NCBI RefSeq assembly: GCF_000376445.1
Contig: NZ_AQXI01000001.1
Span: 2,691,734 to 2,755,733, forward strand
Length of the DNA: 64,000 bases
Direction of reading: 5' to 3'
Source: Haladaptatus paucihalophilus DX253
GTDB lineage: Archaea; Halobacteriota; Halobacteria; Halobacteriales; Haladaptataceae
The notes under the pieces are model-generated. The model saw only the letters and a program-made list of their open reading frames with translations. It ran no database searches and was not told the DNA's origin. The position numbers were made by a program, and so were the translations under genes. Positions 50,202-57,909 of the stretch are shown piece by piece; position 1 is the stretch's first letter; each line of letters begins with the position of its first letter.

Positions 50202-51905
50202 TCACACCGACTCGACGAACAGGTCCAGCTTCGAATTCGGCTCGTTCACGGTGAGCCGAACCGCGTCGAAGTGGCCGTCCGCCGTGGTTCGGTAGGTGAC
50301 GCCGCGAATCCCGCCGCCGACGCGCCCGAACGAGAGTTTCGGACGGTGTGCGTAGGGTTTCTCGAATTTCACCGTCGCGCGACCTGACTCATCGACGGAC
50401 ACGCCGCGGTGCACGTCGAACGCGGGGGTGTGGTCGCGCACCATCGATTTCGCGCTCCCGATGTGCCACGGGTTTCGAACGTCCGACCAGTTCCCGTCGT
50501 AGCAGTTGTCCGTCCCGCCGTCACCCTCCACGATCGCCGGAGCGCCGCTCCGGTAGATTCGGTTGCGCCGGACGATGTTTCCGGTGCTACGAATCAACAG
50601 TCCGGCTTCGTGTCCCTCTCCGGCGGCGAAGCCGCGGACGTGGTTGTCGCTGATCTCGTGGTTCGTCTCACCCCCCGCCGAGAGGATTCCGACGCGTTCG
50701 AGGTCTCGGAGGCGGTTCCCTTCGACCGTGACGAACCGCGCGTTTTCGAGGATGATTCCAGTTCTGCCGGTGTCGGAAATCGTGTTTCGCGCGACGAGAC
50801 CGTCCTCGCTCCCGGCGATTCTGATGCCGTCGCTCGCCACGTTCCGGATGCGATTTCGGGCGACGACGAAATCCGAGATTCCGTCGGCGACGTTGATGCC
50901 GCGGCCGCCGTAGCCGTACAGGTCGTTGTCCACCGCGGTGATGTGGTCCGCGCGGTCGATGTCGAGCGAGATGCCCGAGAAGTCGTCGCGTCGCTCTTGC
51001 ACGCTGACGTTCCCGTCGATTCGAACGTCCCGAACGGTTCCCCCGAACCCGAGGTGGCAGAACGATTTGTGGTGGCCGAACCCGAGGTTGTCGGCGATGA
51101 CGACGTAGCCCCCGCCGTCTGTCAAATCGTCCCCGCCGATGCCGACCAGACTTCCCTCCGGGTTGTTCCCCATCACGTTGCCGACGACGGCGACGTTTTT
51201 TCCCTGTCGATGGCGACCCTTCCGCCACACGTCACAGGAGATGGAGCGGTCGAGCCCGTTCGTGAGGACGTTCCCGGAGACGACGACGCGCGTGCCCCCG
51301 ACCTGAATCCCCCTGTCGCCGATGTCGTGAATTCGGTTGCCGACGATGCGGACGTTCCGGCTGGCCGGTTCCACGCTGATGCCGCTCCCGCCGGTGCCGT
51401 GTTCGCGGTACGGATGCGTCCGGGTCACGTAGTTTCTCGCTACCGTGACGGTCTCCGCGTCCTTCACCACGATGCCGTGACACAGCTTCGTGAAGACGCT
51501 CTGTTCGTCGGGATTCCCGTCGAAGCCGATGCCGCGAATCGTGACGTTCGAACAGTGGCGGTGATGACCGACGCGAAAGCCGCCCGCGTTGGCGTCCGCC
51601 GCCGGTTTTATCAGCGTCCGAACGCCGGGACCGACGACGGTCACGTCGTCCACGTCGATGTCGAGCCATCCGGTCGTCCGGTACGGCGCGTTCTTCGCCG
51701 TGATGAGAATCGTCTCGCCGGGCGAGAGGTTCTCGAACGTCGATTCGAGTTCGTCGGTTGTCGTGACGACGGAATCGGCCACCGCTCGCGTCCGTCGCTC
51801 GTCCCGCGTGTCGGTCGCACGGCCGTCGTCCGCTCCCCACCCCGTGAGCGCGAACGCCAGCCCAGCAGTTCCCCCCAGCACCCGCCGTCGTGGAATGTCG
51901 GGCAT
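50202..51905 (-). CDS. Tat-exported right-handed parallel beta-helix protein
   Basis: This 567-residue protein begins with a twin-arginine signal (DIPRRRVLGGTAGLAFALTG). The body consists of repeated parallel-beta-helix rungs (VTIRGIGFDGN, VTVARNYVTRT, VRIVGNRIHDIGDRGI, VARNRIRNVASDGIRI, VEGNRLRDL). These match the pectate-lyase/NosD-like superfamily. A short beta-sandwich-like C-terminus (RAVTVKFEKP-type segment) follows. It is probably a polysaccharide lyase, hydrolase or binding protein outside the cell. Catalytic residues cannot be assigned. It is divergent from a secreted deacetylase, hinting at a shared polysaccharide role. Confidence 0.8.
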   Translation of the reverse strand: MPDIPRRRVLGGTAGLAFALTGWGADDGRATDTRDERRTRAVADSVVTTTDELESTFENLSPGETILITAKNAPYRTTGWLDIDVDDVTVVGPGVRTLIKPAADANAGGFRVGHHRHCSNVTIRGIGFDGNPDEQSVFTKLCHGIVVKDAETVTVARNYVTRTHPYREHGTGGSGISVEPASRNVRIVGNRIHDIGDRGIQVGGTRVVVSGNVLTNGLDRSISCDVWRKGRHRQGKNVAVVGNVMGNNPEGSLVGIGGDDLTDGGGYVVIADNLGFGHHKSFCHLGFGGTVRDVRIDGNVSVQERRDDFSGISLDIDRADHITAVDNDLYGYGGRGINVADGISDFVVARNRIRNVASDGIRIAGSEDGLVARNTISDTGRTGIILENARFVTVEGNRLRDLERVGILSAGGETNHEISDNHVRGFAAGEGHEAGLLIRSTGNIVRRNRIYRSGAPAIVEGDGGTDNCYDGNWSDVRNPWHIGSAKSMVRDHTPAFDVHRGVSVDESGRATVKFEKPYAHRPKLSFGRVGGGIRGVTYRTTADGHFDAVRLTVNEPNSKLDLFVESV

Positions 51906-52152
51906 TCTCCGTGAGACCCACGACGCCGACCACCCACTGATTTGTGGCCGCAGACGTCGGTTCGCCGCAACGCCGGTCGCCCCTCGTTTAACCGTCTGTT
52001 AATCGTTCCAAGGGGCGCATTACAAATTATTAGGACACCGTTCCACTTCCTAAGATGTCCCCTGCTGAACGTTCAACCCCGAGACCACAACCGGAGAAGC
52101 GGACGCTCCGGACAGACACGCTACCGCCGAAGAACCGGTGGGGTGTCGGACG

Positions 52153-53337
52153 ATGAGCGAACTTCCGGACGTGAGTCGTCGTCGCTTCTGTCAATCGGCG
52201 GGTGCGCTCTCCCTCCCGCTCCTCGGTTCGACGGCCGCCGCCCGGTCAACGGACGGGCGGGTCGTGTTCATCTACGACGACTCCCCGGAGGAGGACTACA
52301 CTCGAATCTTTCCGGTTCATCAGGACGAGGGCGTTCCGGGGTGCGTCGCCGCGGTCGCGGACCGCATCGGCCACTCGTCGTGGCTCTCGCCGGAGCAGTT
52401 GCGGGAGATGGAACGCGAGGGCTGGGAGATGATGTCTCACTCCGTCCGCCACCGCGCGCTGGGCGAAATCGCGGTCACGCGGGACGTCGAACCGGGCGAG
52501 ACGAAACTGTACGTGGAGTCGAACTTCCACAAGCGCGTTCCCGGCGACGAAATCGTGGTGGACGACGGCCGCCGGACGGAAACGTTCACCGTCGCTGACG
52601 GCGGCGAGGATTCCACCGGCGAGTACCTCGTGGCGGAAGAACCGCTCCGGACGCCCTTCCGCGCGAAGGACGGCGTGACCGAACGCTACACCGACGACTT
52701 GCTTCGGCGGTCCCTGAAGAACTCGAAGGAGACGCTGGAGGGCTTCGGCGTGAACGTCTCCAGTCTCGTCCTCCCGTTCGGGCGCACGCGCGGTCGGGTG
52801 CAGGAACTGGTCCCCGACTACTACGACGTGCTGGCGAACGAACACCACGGCGGCTTCAACGCTCGGGCCTCGCTCGACCGCTATCACCTCGGCCGCGCCG
52901 TCTTCCGCGACGGGTCGATGACCGAGGCCGAAATCGGGGCGTTCCTCGACCGCGTTCGGAACGAGGACGCCCTCGGGATATTCGTCGGGCACAGTCAGGA
53001 CGGCCACCTCGCGCCCTCCCGCGTTCGGGCGACGATTCGCCTCGCCAAACGCCGGAACCTCGAAATCGTGACGTTGCGGGATGCGTTGGAGAAGTTCGAC
53101 GCGCTCCCGGCGACCGCCGAACCCACGACGCCCGCTCCGTCCACCACACGGACCACCTCGTCCGCCACGTCCACCGCGTCGACGTCGGCCCGTGGGGACC
53201 CCTCGTCGGGGACGACCGGCGACCCGTCCGATACGAAATCGGCGGGTGACGACACGCCGTCGGCGAGCCAACTCGGCGCGGTGTCGCTCCTCGGCGCGCT
53301 CGGTCTGGGCGCGCTCGGCTACTTCCGTCGGCGATAG
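52153..53337 (+). CDS. Secreted polysaccharide deacetylase family protein
   Basis: The protein has 394 residues. A Tat signal (SRRRFCQSAGALSLPLLGS) is followed by a NodB-type fold. The metal-binding Asp pair is in FIYDDSP and the His-x3-His pair in MMSHSVRHRAL. An inserted beta domain (EPGETKLYVES...DEIVVDDGRR) splits the core. A Thr/Ser-rich linker at about 325-370 leads to an apparent C-terminal membrane anchor (LGALGLGALGYFRRR). It should remove acetyl groups from a surface polysaccharide. It is divergent from the beta-helix protein gene across a 247-nt intergenic region. Confidence 0.82.
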   Translation: MSELPDVSRRRFCQSAGALSLPLLGSTAAARSTDGRVVFIYDDSPEEDYTRIFPVHQDEGVPGCVAAVADRIGHSSWLSPEQLREMEREGWEMMSHSVRHRALGEIAVTRDVEPGETKLYVESNFHKRVPGDEIVVDDGRRTETFTVADGGEDSTGEYLVAEEPLRTPFRAKDGVTERYTDDLLRRSLKNSKETLEGFGVNVSSLVLPFGRTRGRVQELVPDYYDVLANEHHGGFNARASLDRYHLGRAVFRDGSMTEAEIGAFLDRVRNEDALGIFVGHSQDGHLAPSRVRATIRLAKRRNLEIVTLRDALEKFDALPATAEPTTPAPSTTRTTSSATSTASTSARGDPSSGTTGDPSDTKSAGDDTPSASQLGAVSLLGALGLGALGYFRRR

Positions 53338-53431
53338 GTCGCTCGGCGGTCGCCCTTCGCGCGCTCGCCGTTCTCCGGCGAGCCTCGCCCGCGTCAGCAC
53401 CGCTTTATTCCTCGATACTGTCGGGACGAAC

Positions 53432-54361
53432 GTGTCCAGTTCTCGCTCCCGGTTCATCGCCGCGCTCTTCGCCTTCGTCGCGCTGGCGTGGGGCGGTTCC
53501 TACGTCGCAATCTCGGTCGGCCTGCACAACCTCCCGCCGGTGTTCTTCGCCGCGAGCCGCCTCGACATCGCGGCGGTCGTCCTCCTGCCGTCCGTCGTCG
53601 CGTGGTTCGACGACTGGCGACCGACGACGGCCGGCGATTGGCTCACCGTTTTCGCCGCCGGGCTGTTCGTCGCAGGGGGAACCAACGCCTTCCTGTTCGT
53701 CGGCCAGCAGACCACGCCGAGCGCCGTCGCCGCCGTGATATTCGCGCTCAATCCGATACTGGCGACGCTGTTCGCGTGGGCGCTGCTGCCGAGCGAACGG
53801 CTCTCGGTCGTCTCGGTCCTCGGCGTCGTCCTCGGGATTCTCGGCGTCGCCATCGTCGCCGACCCGACCCCCGAGATGCTCCTCTCGGCGCGGGGACTCG
53901 GTCCGTGGATACTCCTCTGTGGCGCGGCCTGTCTCGGGTTCGGCACCGTCCTCACGCGGCGGTTCGAGACGACGCTTCCGACGCTCGTGACGACCAGTTG
54001 GGGCCTCCTGTTCGGCGGCCTCTTCCTCCACGCCGTGAGCTACGGACTCGGCGAGCACGTTTCGACCGCGTGGAGTTCGACGCTTCTGGTATCGATTGCC
54101 TACCTCGGCGTCGTCGCCACCGCGGGGGCGTACTCGGCGTACTTCGAACTCATCGCGCGCATCGGCGCGGTTCGTACGGCGCTCGTCTCCTACGTCGTCC
54201 CCGTCGTCACCGCGATTGCGGGCTGGCTCCTCGTCGGCGAGACCATCACGCTCCACACCGTCGCCGGATTCGTCGTCATCGCAACGGGCTTCGCGCTGAC
54301 CGAACGGCGGACGCTCGTCGCCGGACTTCGGGACGGCGGCGGGACGGAAACGGACGCGTGA
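53432..54361 (+). CDS. EamA/DMT family transporter
   Basis: This 309-residue protein has ten predicted membrane helices in two EamA halves. The first half includes WGGSYVAISVGLHNLPPVFFAASRL. The second includes AGAYSAYFELIARIGAVRTALVSYVVPVVTAI. Such proteins export small metabolites such as amino acids or nucleosides. Substrate unknown. A GTG start at 53432 places a short SSSRSR basic N-terminus before helix 1. A longer in-frame extension overlaps the deacetylase gene in another frame and is rejected. Confidence 0.82.
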   Translation: MSSSRSRFIAALFAFVALAWGGSYVAISVGLHNLPPVFFAASRLDIAAVVLLPSVVAWFDDWRPTTAGDWLTVFAAGLFVAGGTNAFLFVGQQTTPSAVAAVIFALNPILATLFAWALLPSERLSVVSVLGVVLGILGVAIVADPTPEMLLSARGLGPWILLCGAACLGFGTVLTRRFETTLPTLVTTSWGLLFGGLFLHAVSYGLGEHVSTAWSSTLLVSIAYLGVVATAGAYSAYFELIARIGAVRTALVSYVVPVVTAIAGWLLVGETITLHTVAGFVVIATGFALTERRTLVAGLRDGGGTETDA

Positions 54362-54694
54362 CCGTTCTCGGACCGCCTCGCTTCTCGAATTCGAATCCTA
54401 CCAGCATTCGCATTTCCGGGTGGCGCGCGCTGGCGAGGCGGTGAGGCCAGCGAGGTTTCGAGGAAACCTCGTATGCGAACGGTAACGCCGTGAGCACCGG
54501 ACGCTGTGCGGTCGCGGGTGGACTTCTGAAAGGCTCCTCCTTTCGAGGTCGTCTCTCCGGCGATTGTGATTCAGTTACCCTCGGCTGTAACACGTAGCGA
54601 GCGTGGCGGGGGTGTTCGAAGTCAACTTCAGGGTAACCCCGTCGTCATCACCGAAACCGATACGTGCTGGGTCTGTCGATACCGTTCGAAGTGG
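54362..54694. other. Convergent intergenic region with structured repeat element
   Basis: This region lies between two converging genes and contains no open frame with coding character. Its main content is the set of nested inverted repeats at 54407-54479. A further weak CGGT/ACCG pair sits at 54480-54500. AT-rich sequence with transcription-initiation features is absent. Confidence 0.5.
54407..54479. repeat. Nested hairpin element (possible three-way junction)
   Basis: An outer stem TTCGCAT (54407-54413) pairs exactly with ATGCGAA (54473-54479). Inside are CTGGC (54430-54434) with GCCAG (54446-54450), and the perfect hairpin CGAGGTTTC-gag-GAAACCTCG (54451-54471). The arrangement resembles small structured intergenic repeats of haloarchaea. 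It may serve as a bidirectional transcription terminator for the convergent genes or be a dispersed palindromic element. No other copy was noticed in the window. Confidence 0.55.
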
Positions 54695-55714
54695 TCAGTC
54701 CTCGTCGAGCGCGAGCGTCCTGAAGAACCGGTCGGCGACGATTTGGAAGAGGCGTTCGTTGATGACGGGCGAGTCCATGTCGGTGTCCGCGAAGATGCCG
54801 AGCGATAGCTGTCCGCCCGCCCGGTCTTGGTGGCCGCCCGCGGTGCCGAACTCGGAGAACGCGCCGTTGAGTGCCATCCCGATGTCGATTCGGGGGTCGA
54901 ACGAGCGTCCGCTGAGCCAGAGGTCGCCGTTGACGACGCCCATGACGAGGACGGTCCGGATGCCTTCGAGTCGAAGGAGGTACTCCGCGGCCTGTGGGAG
55001 CGCGCCGCTGTCGGACGTCTGTCCGATGCTGGAAACGAGGACGGACCCGCGCATGGTCCGGTGATGGATGGCCCGTCCAACCGCATCGAGCGTCTCCGGG
55101 GTGAGCGACGACCCGTACACCTCTTCGATGAGGTCGATGTCGGCGTAGGGAAAGAGATCGAGCGCCGCTCGGTAGTCGAGTCTGGTCGGATAGCGAACGT
55201 CGTCGAGTCGTTCTCGGTGGATGGCAAAGAGCAACGCCGAGGCGACCAGTTCCGGCGGGTCATCGTCCCAGTTGGTCACGTACTCCGCCAGAATCGCCGC
55301 CGTCGAACCGTACTCCGGTCGCGTGTCCACGAACGAGGCGTCCGGGTCTCCGGGCGGTTCCACGTTGTCGATGACGACATCGGCGTCGACGGTCGGCGGG
55401 ATTTCGACCTCCGTGCCGGAAATCGAGTGGTCCACGAACGCCACGATGTCGTAGCTCTCGAGGGAGGCGTCGTCGATCTCCTGCAGGCTGATGTCGAAGA
55501 TGCCGATGAACGAGCGAATCTCCTGATGGGTGATGTGACCCTGGTAGAAGATGTCCGTGTTGGTCACGCCGTTTCGCGCGGCGATCCATTGAAGCGCATA
55601 TGCACTCGCCAGACAGTCCGGGTCCGGCTGGTAGTGACAGACGATTGCCAGCGAGTCGGTGTCTTCCAAAACGGTCTCCAGTTCTTCGGCTTCCCCGACG
55701 GCAACTTCCCCCAT
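54695..55714 (-). CDS. DHH family phosphoesterase (NrnA-like)
   Basis: The protein has 339 residues from MGEVAVGEAEELE. The N-terminal DHH domain has the metal motif HYQPDPDCLAS and FVDHSISG. The latter shows DHS where many relatives have DHH, so one His ligand is replaced. The C-terminal DHHA1 domain has GGHQDRAGG. The family degrades short oligoribonucleotides or pAp, and haloarchaeal members are common. The altered motif may weaken or shift activity. The start at 55714 avoids 16 unconserved upstream residues. Convergent with the EamA gene. Confidence 0.85.
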   Translation of the reverse strand: MGEVAVGEAEELETVLEDTDSLAIVCHYQPDPDCLASAYALQWIAARNGVTNTDIFYQGHITHQEIRSFIGIFDISLQEIDDASLESYDIVAFVDHSISGTEVEIPPTVDADVVIDNVEPPGDPDASFVDTRPEYGSTAAILAEYVTNWDDDPPELVASALLFAIHRERLDDVRYPTRLDYRAALDLFPYADIDLIEEVYGSSLTPETLDAVGRAIHHRTMRGSVLVSSIGQTSDSGALPQAAEYLLRLEGIRTVLVMGVVNGDLWLSGRSFDPRIDIGMALNGAFSEFGTAGGHQDRAGGQLSLGIFADTDMDSPVINERLFQIVADRFFRTLALDED

Positions 55715-55789
55715 ACGAGACACTACGTGTGTACGTAACAGGAAGCTGCCGGTTGGTTTCACCGTCGAGCGGAAAAATGAACGAGTCGG

Positions 55790-56239
55790 TCAGTCGGAGA
55801 GTTCGGTCAGTTCGTCGGGCGTCGGGACGATGCCGAGCTGTTGCATCATCCCGAGCATGTCCCAGTTGGCCCACGTCTCCGTTATTTGGCCGTCCCTGAC
55901 GCGGTGCATGGCGAGGCCGGTAATTTCGAACGTCTCGCCCGTCGGCTCGTGGCCGACGAACTCGCCTTCGTGGGTGCCGGTTTCGGTGCCGCGGAACACG
56001 ACCAAATCGCCCTCCCCGATCATCTCCTCGATTTTCACCTCGGCGTCGGGGAACGCCTCCCCGAACGTCCGAATCATCGCTTTGAACTCGTCCGCGTCCT
56101 GCGTCCCCGACGGCGCGTCGGGGTCGTAACGGACGTAATCCGCCGCGAGCAGTTCGTCCGCGACCGCTTCGTTCCCCTCGTTGACGAACTCGTTGATGAG
56201 CCGATTGACTACTTCCTTGTTTTCGTCTACGTCTTCCAT
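55790..56239 (-). CDS. SnoaL-like ester cyclase domain protein
   Basis: The 149-residue single-domain protein has the NTF2-like/SnoaL fold. It has an N-terminal helix (NKEVVNRLINEFVNEGN), the core FKAMIRTFGEAFPDAEVKIEEM, and a hydrophobic pocket segment (MHRVRDGQITETWANWDMLGMMQQLG). Such proteins are often annotated polyketide cyclase-like but have many roles. It is monocistronic and divergent from the siderophore operon (254-nt gap). No catalytic assignment is possible. Confidence 0.8.
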   Translation of the reverse strand: MEDVDENKEVVNRLINEFVNEGNEAVADELLAADYVRYDPDAPSGTQDADEFKAMIRTFGEAFPDAEVKIEEMIGEGDLVVFRGTETGTHEGEFVGHEPTGETFEITGLAMHRVRDGQITETWANWDMLGMMQQLGIVPTPDELTELSD

Positions 56240-56426
56240 AGGTCCCCCCGCGCACGGGTACGTCGGCGGGGTACAAAGTGTTGTCCGAGAAGAGTCTCTT
56301 CGGGAGCAGAGCCGTGGCTGCTCGGGGGCGTCGAACGCGGCGAAACGGCCGCGACCACCCGGGAGTAATCCGACAATGAGGGGTAAATATTATTTCATAC
56401 TATCGGAACATTACTATCGGGCAACG

Positions 56427-56444
56427 TTTTAGGTAGGCCTAAAA
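56427..56444. promoter_or_regulatory. DtxR/IdeR-like operator 1 of siderophore operon
   Basis: TTTTAGG-tagg-CCTAAAA is a perfect 7-bp inverted repeat. The TTAGG...CCTAA half-sites match the consensus bound by DtxR-family metal repressors (IdeR, and Idr/SirR in haloarchaea). It lies about 50-67 bp upstream of the first siderophore gene, downstream of an AT-rich TATA-like region at 56382-56400. Iron-dependent repression is expected. Confidence 0.75.
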
Positions 56445-56463
56445 ACCGATGGGTTTACGTTGG

Positions 56464-56479
56464 TTTAGGCGAGCCTAAA
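56464..56479. promoter_or_regulatory. DtxR/IdeR-like operator 2 of siderophore operon
   Basis: TTTAGGC-ga-GCCTAAA is a perfect 7-bp inverted repeat with a two-base centre. It ends 14 bases before the ATG of the first gene. Its centre is about 36 bp from that of operator 1, roughly three to three and a half helical turns. Two repressor dimers could block the core promoter and early transcribed region when iron is plentiful. Confidence 0.75.
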
Positions 56480-56493
56480 ACCCGTATGCAGCG

Positions 56494-57909
56494 ATGGAAG
56501 CCCCGAAGAGCACGGATAGCGACGGCTCTACCACGCGAACCGACGGAGTGGTCGCAATGAGTCGTTCCGAAAGCGAGCGGCTGCTCGCAAAACAAGCGCG
56601 GCGCGAGTCGAACGCGCGGACGTACCCGCGTCATCTCCCCCTCGCAATCGAGCGCGCGGAGGGGGTCACGGTGGAGGACGTGGACGGTCGGGAGTACTAC
56701 GACTGTCTCGCGGGCGCGGGGACGCTCGCTCTCGGCCACAACCACCCGGTCGTCGTGCAGGCCATCGAGGACGTGTTGGACGCGAGCGGCCCGCTCCACA
56801 CGCTCGATATCACGACGCCGACGAAGGACGCGTTCGTGGACCGGTTGTTCGAGAGCCTCCCCGACGAGTTCGCCGACACCGCGCGCGTGCAGTTCTGTAG
56901 CCCCGCGGGAACCGACGCCATCGAGGCGGCGCTGAAGCTCGTCAAGACCGCGACCGGAAACCGCTCCCTCCTCGCGTTTCAGGGCGGCTATCATGGGATG
57001 ACCCACGGCGCGCTCGGGCTGATGGGCGACACCGACCCGAAGGCGGCCGTTCCGGGGACGATGCCCGACGTCCACCACCTGCCGTACCCATACGACTACC
57101 GCTGTCCGTTCGGCATCGGCGGCGAGGACGGCCACCGGACGTCGAGTCGGTACGTCGAACGACTGCTGGACGACCCGGAGAGCGGTATCGTTGCCCCCGC
57201 CGGAATGGTGCTCGAACTCGTGCAGGGCGAGGGCGGTGCGATTCCCGCCCCCGACGAGTGGACCCGCGAGATTCGGCGGATGACCCGCGAACGCGACATC
57301 CCGCTCGTCGTGGACGAGATTCAGACCGGACTCGGACGGACGGGCGAAACGTACGCCTTCGAACACGCGGACATCGTGCCGGACGTGGTGACGCTCTCGA
57401 AAGCGGTCGGCGGCGGCCTCCCCCTCGCGGTGGTCGTCTACGACGAATCGCTCGACGTGTGGGAACCGGGTGCCCACGCCGGGACGTTCCGCGGCGACCA
57501 GTTGGCGATGGCCGCCGGGCAGGCGACCATCGAGTACGTCCTCGAAAACGACCTCGCCGCTCACGCGGAGCGGATGGGCGAGCGCCTCCGAAGTCACCTC
57601 GACGGGACCGCGGAGACGTTCGATTTCGTCGGCGACGTTCGCGGCCGCGGGCTGATGCTCGGGGCCGAAATCGTGGACTCGACGTCCGAGCCGGACGAAC
57701 TCGGCAGTTATCCCGCCGCGCCGGACCTCGCGTCGGCCGTCCGCGCCGAGTGTTTCGACCGTGGTCTCATCGTGGAACTGGGCGGTCGTCACGGCAGCAC
57801 CGTCCGATTCCTCCCGCCGCTCGTCGTCACGAAGGACGACATCGACGCCATCGCGGAACGGTTCCACGACGCTGTCGCGGCGGCCGAGCGCGAGGTGGTG
57901 ACGGCATGA
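56494..57909 (+). CDS. rhbA: Diaminobutyrate--2-oxoglutarate aminotransferase
   Basis: The 471-residue class-III aminotransferase makes L-2,4-diaminobutyrate from aspartate semialdehyde. Motifs include LAGAGTLALGHNHP, FCSPAGTDAIEAALK, the PLP-binding DEIQTGLGRTG and the Schiff-base Lys near residue 302 (TLSKAVGGGLP). It is the first gene of the siderophore operon, directly behind the two operators, and overlaps the decarboxylase by four bases. An internal Met (MSRSESER, 56557) is a possible shorter start. It supplies the first precursor of 1,3-diaminopropane. Confidence 0.9.
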   Translation: MEAPKSTDSDGSTTRTDGVVAMSRSESERLLAKQARRESNARTYPRHLPLAIERAEGVTVEDVDGREYYDCLAGAGTLALGHNHPVVVQAIEDVLDASGPLHTLDITTPTKDAFVDRLFESLPDEFADTARVQFCSPAGTDAIEAALKLVKTATGNRSLLAFQGGYHGMTHGALGLMGDTDPKAAVPGTMPDVHHLPYPYDYRCPFGIGGEDGHRTSSRYVERLLDDPESGIVAPAGMVLELVQGEGGAIPAPDEWTREIRRMTRERDIPLVVDEIQTGLGRTGETYAFEHADIVPDVVTLSKAVGGGLPLAVVVYDESLDVWEPGAHAGTFRGDQLAMAAGQATIEYVLENDLAAHAERMGERLRSHLDGTAETFDFVGDVRGRGLMLGAEIVDSTSEPDELGSYPAAPDLASAVRAECFDRGLIVELGGRHGSTVRFLPPLVVTKDDIDAIAERFHDAVAAAEREVVTA

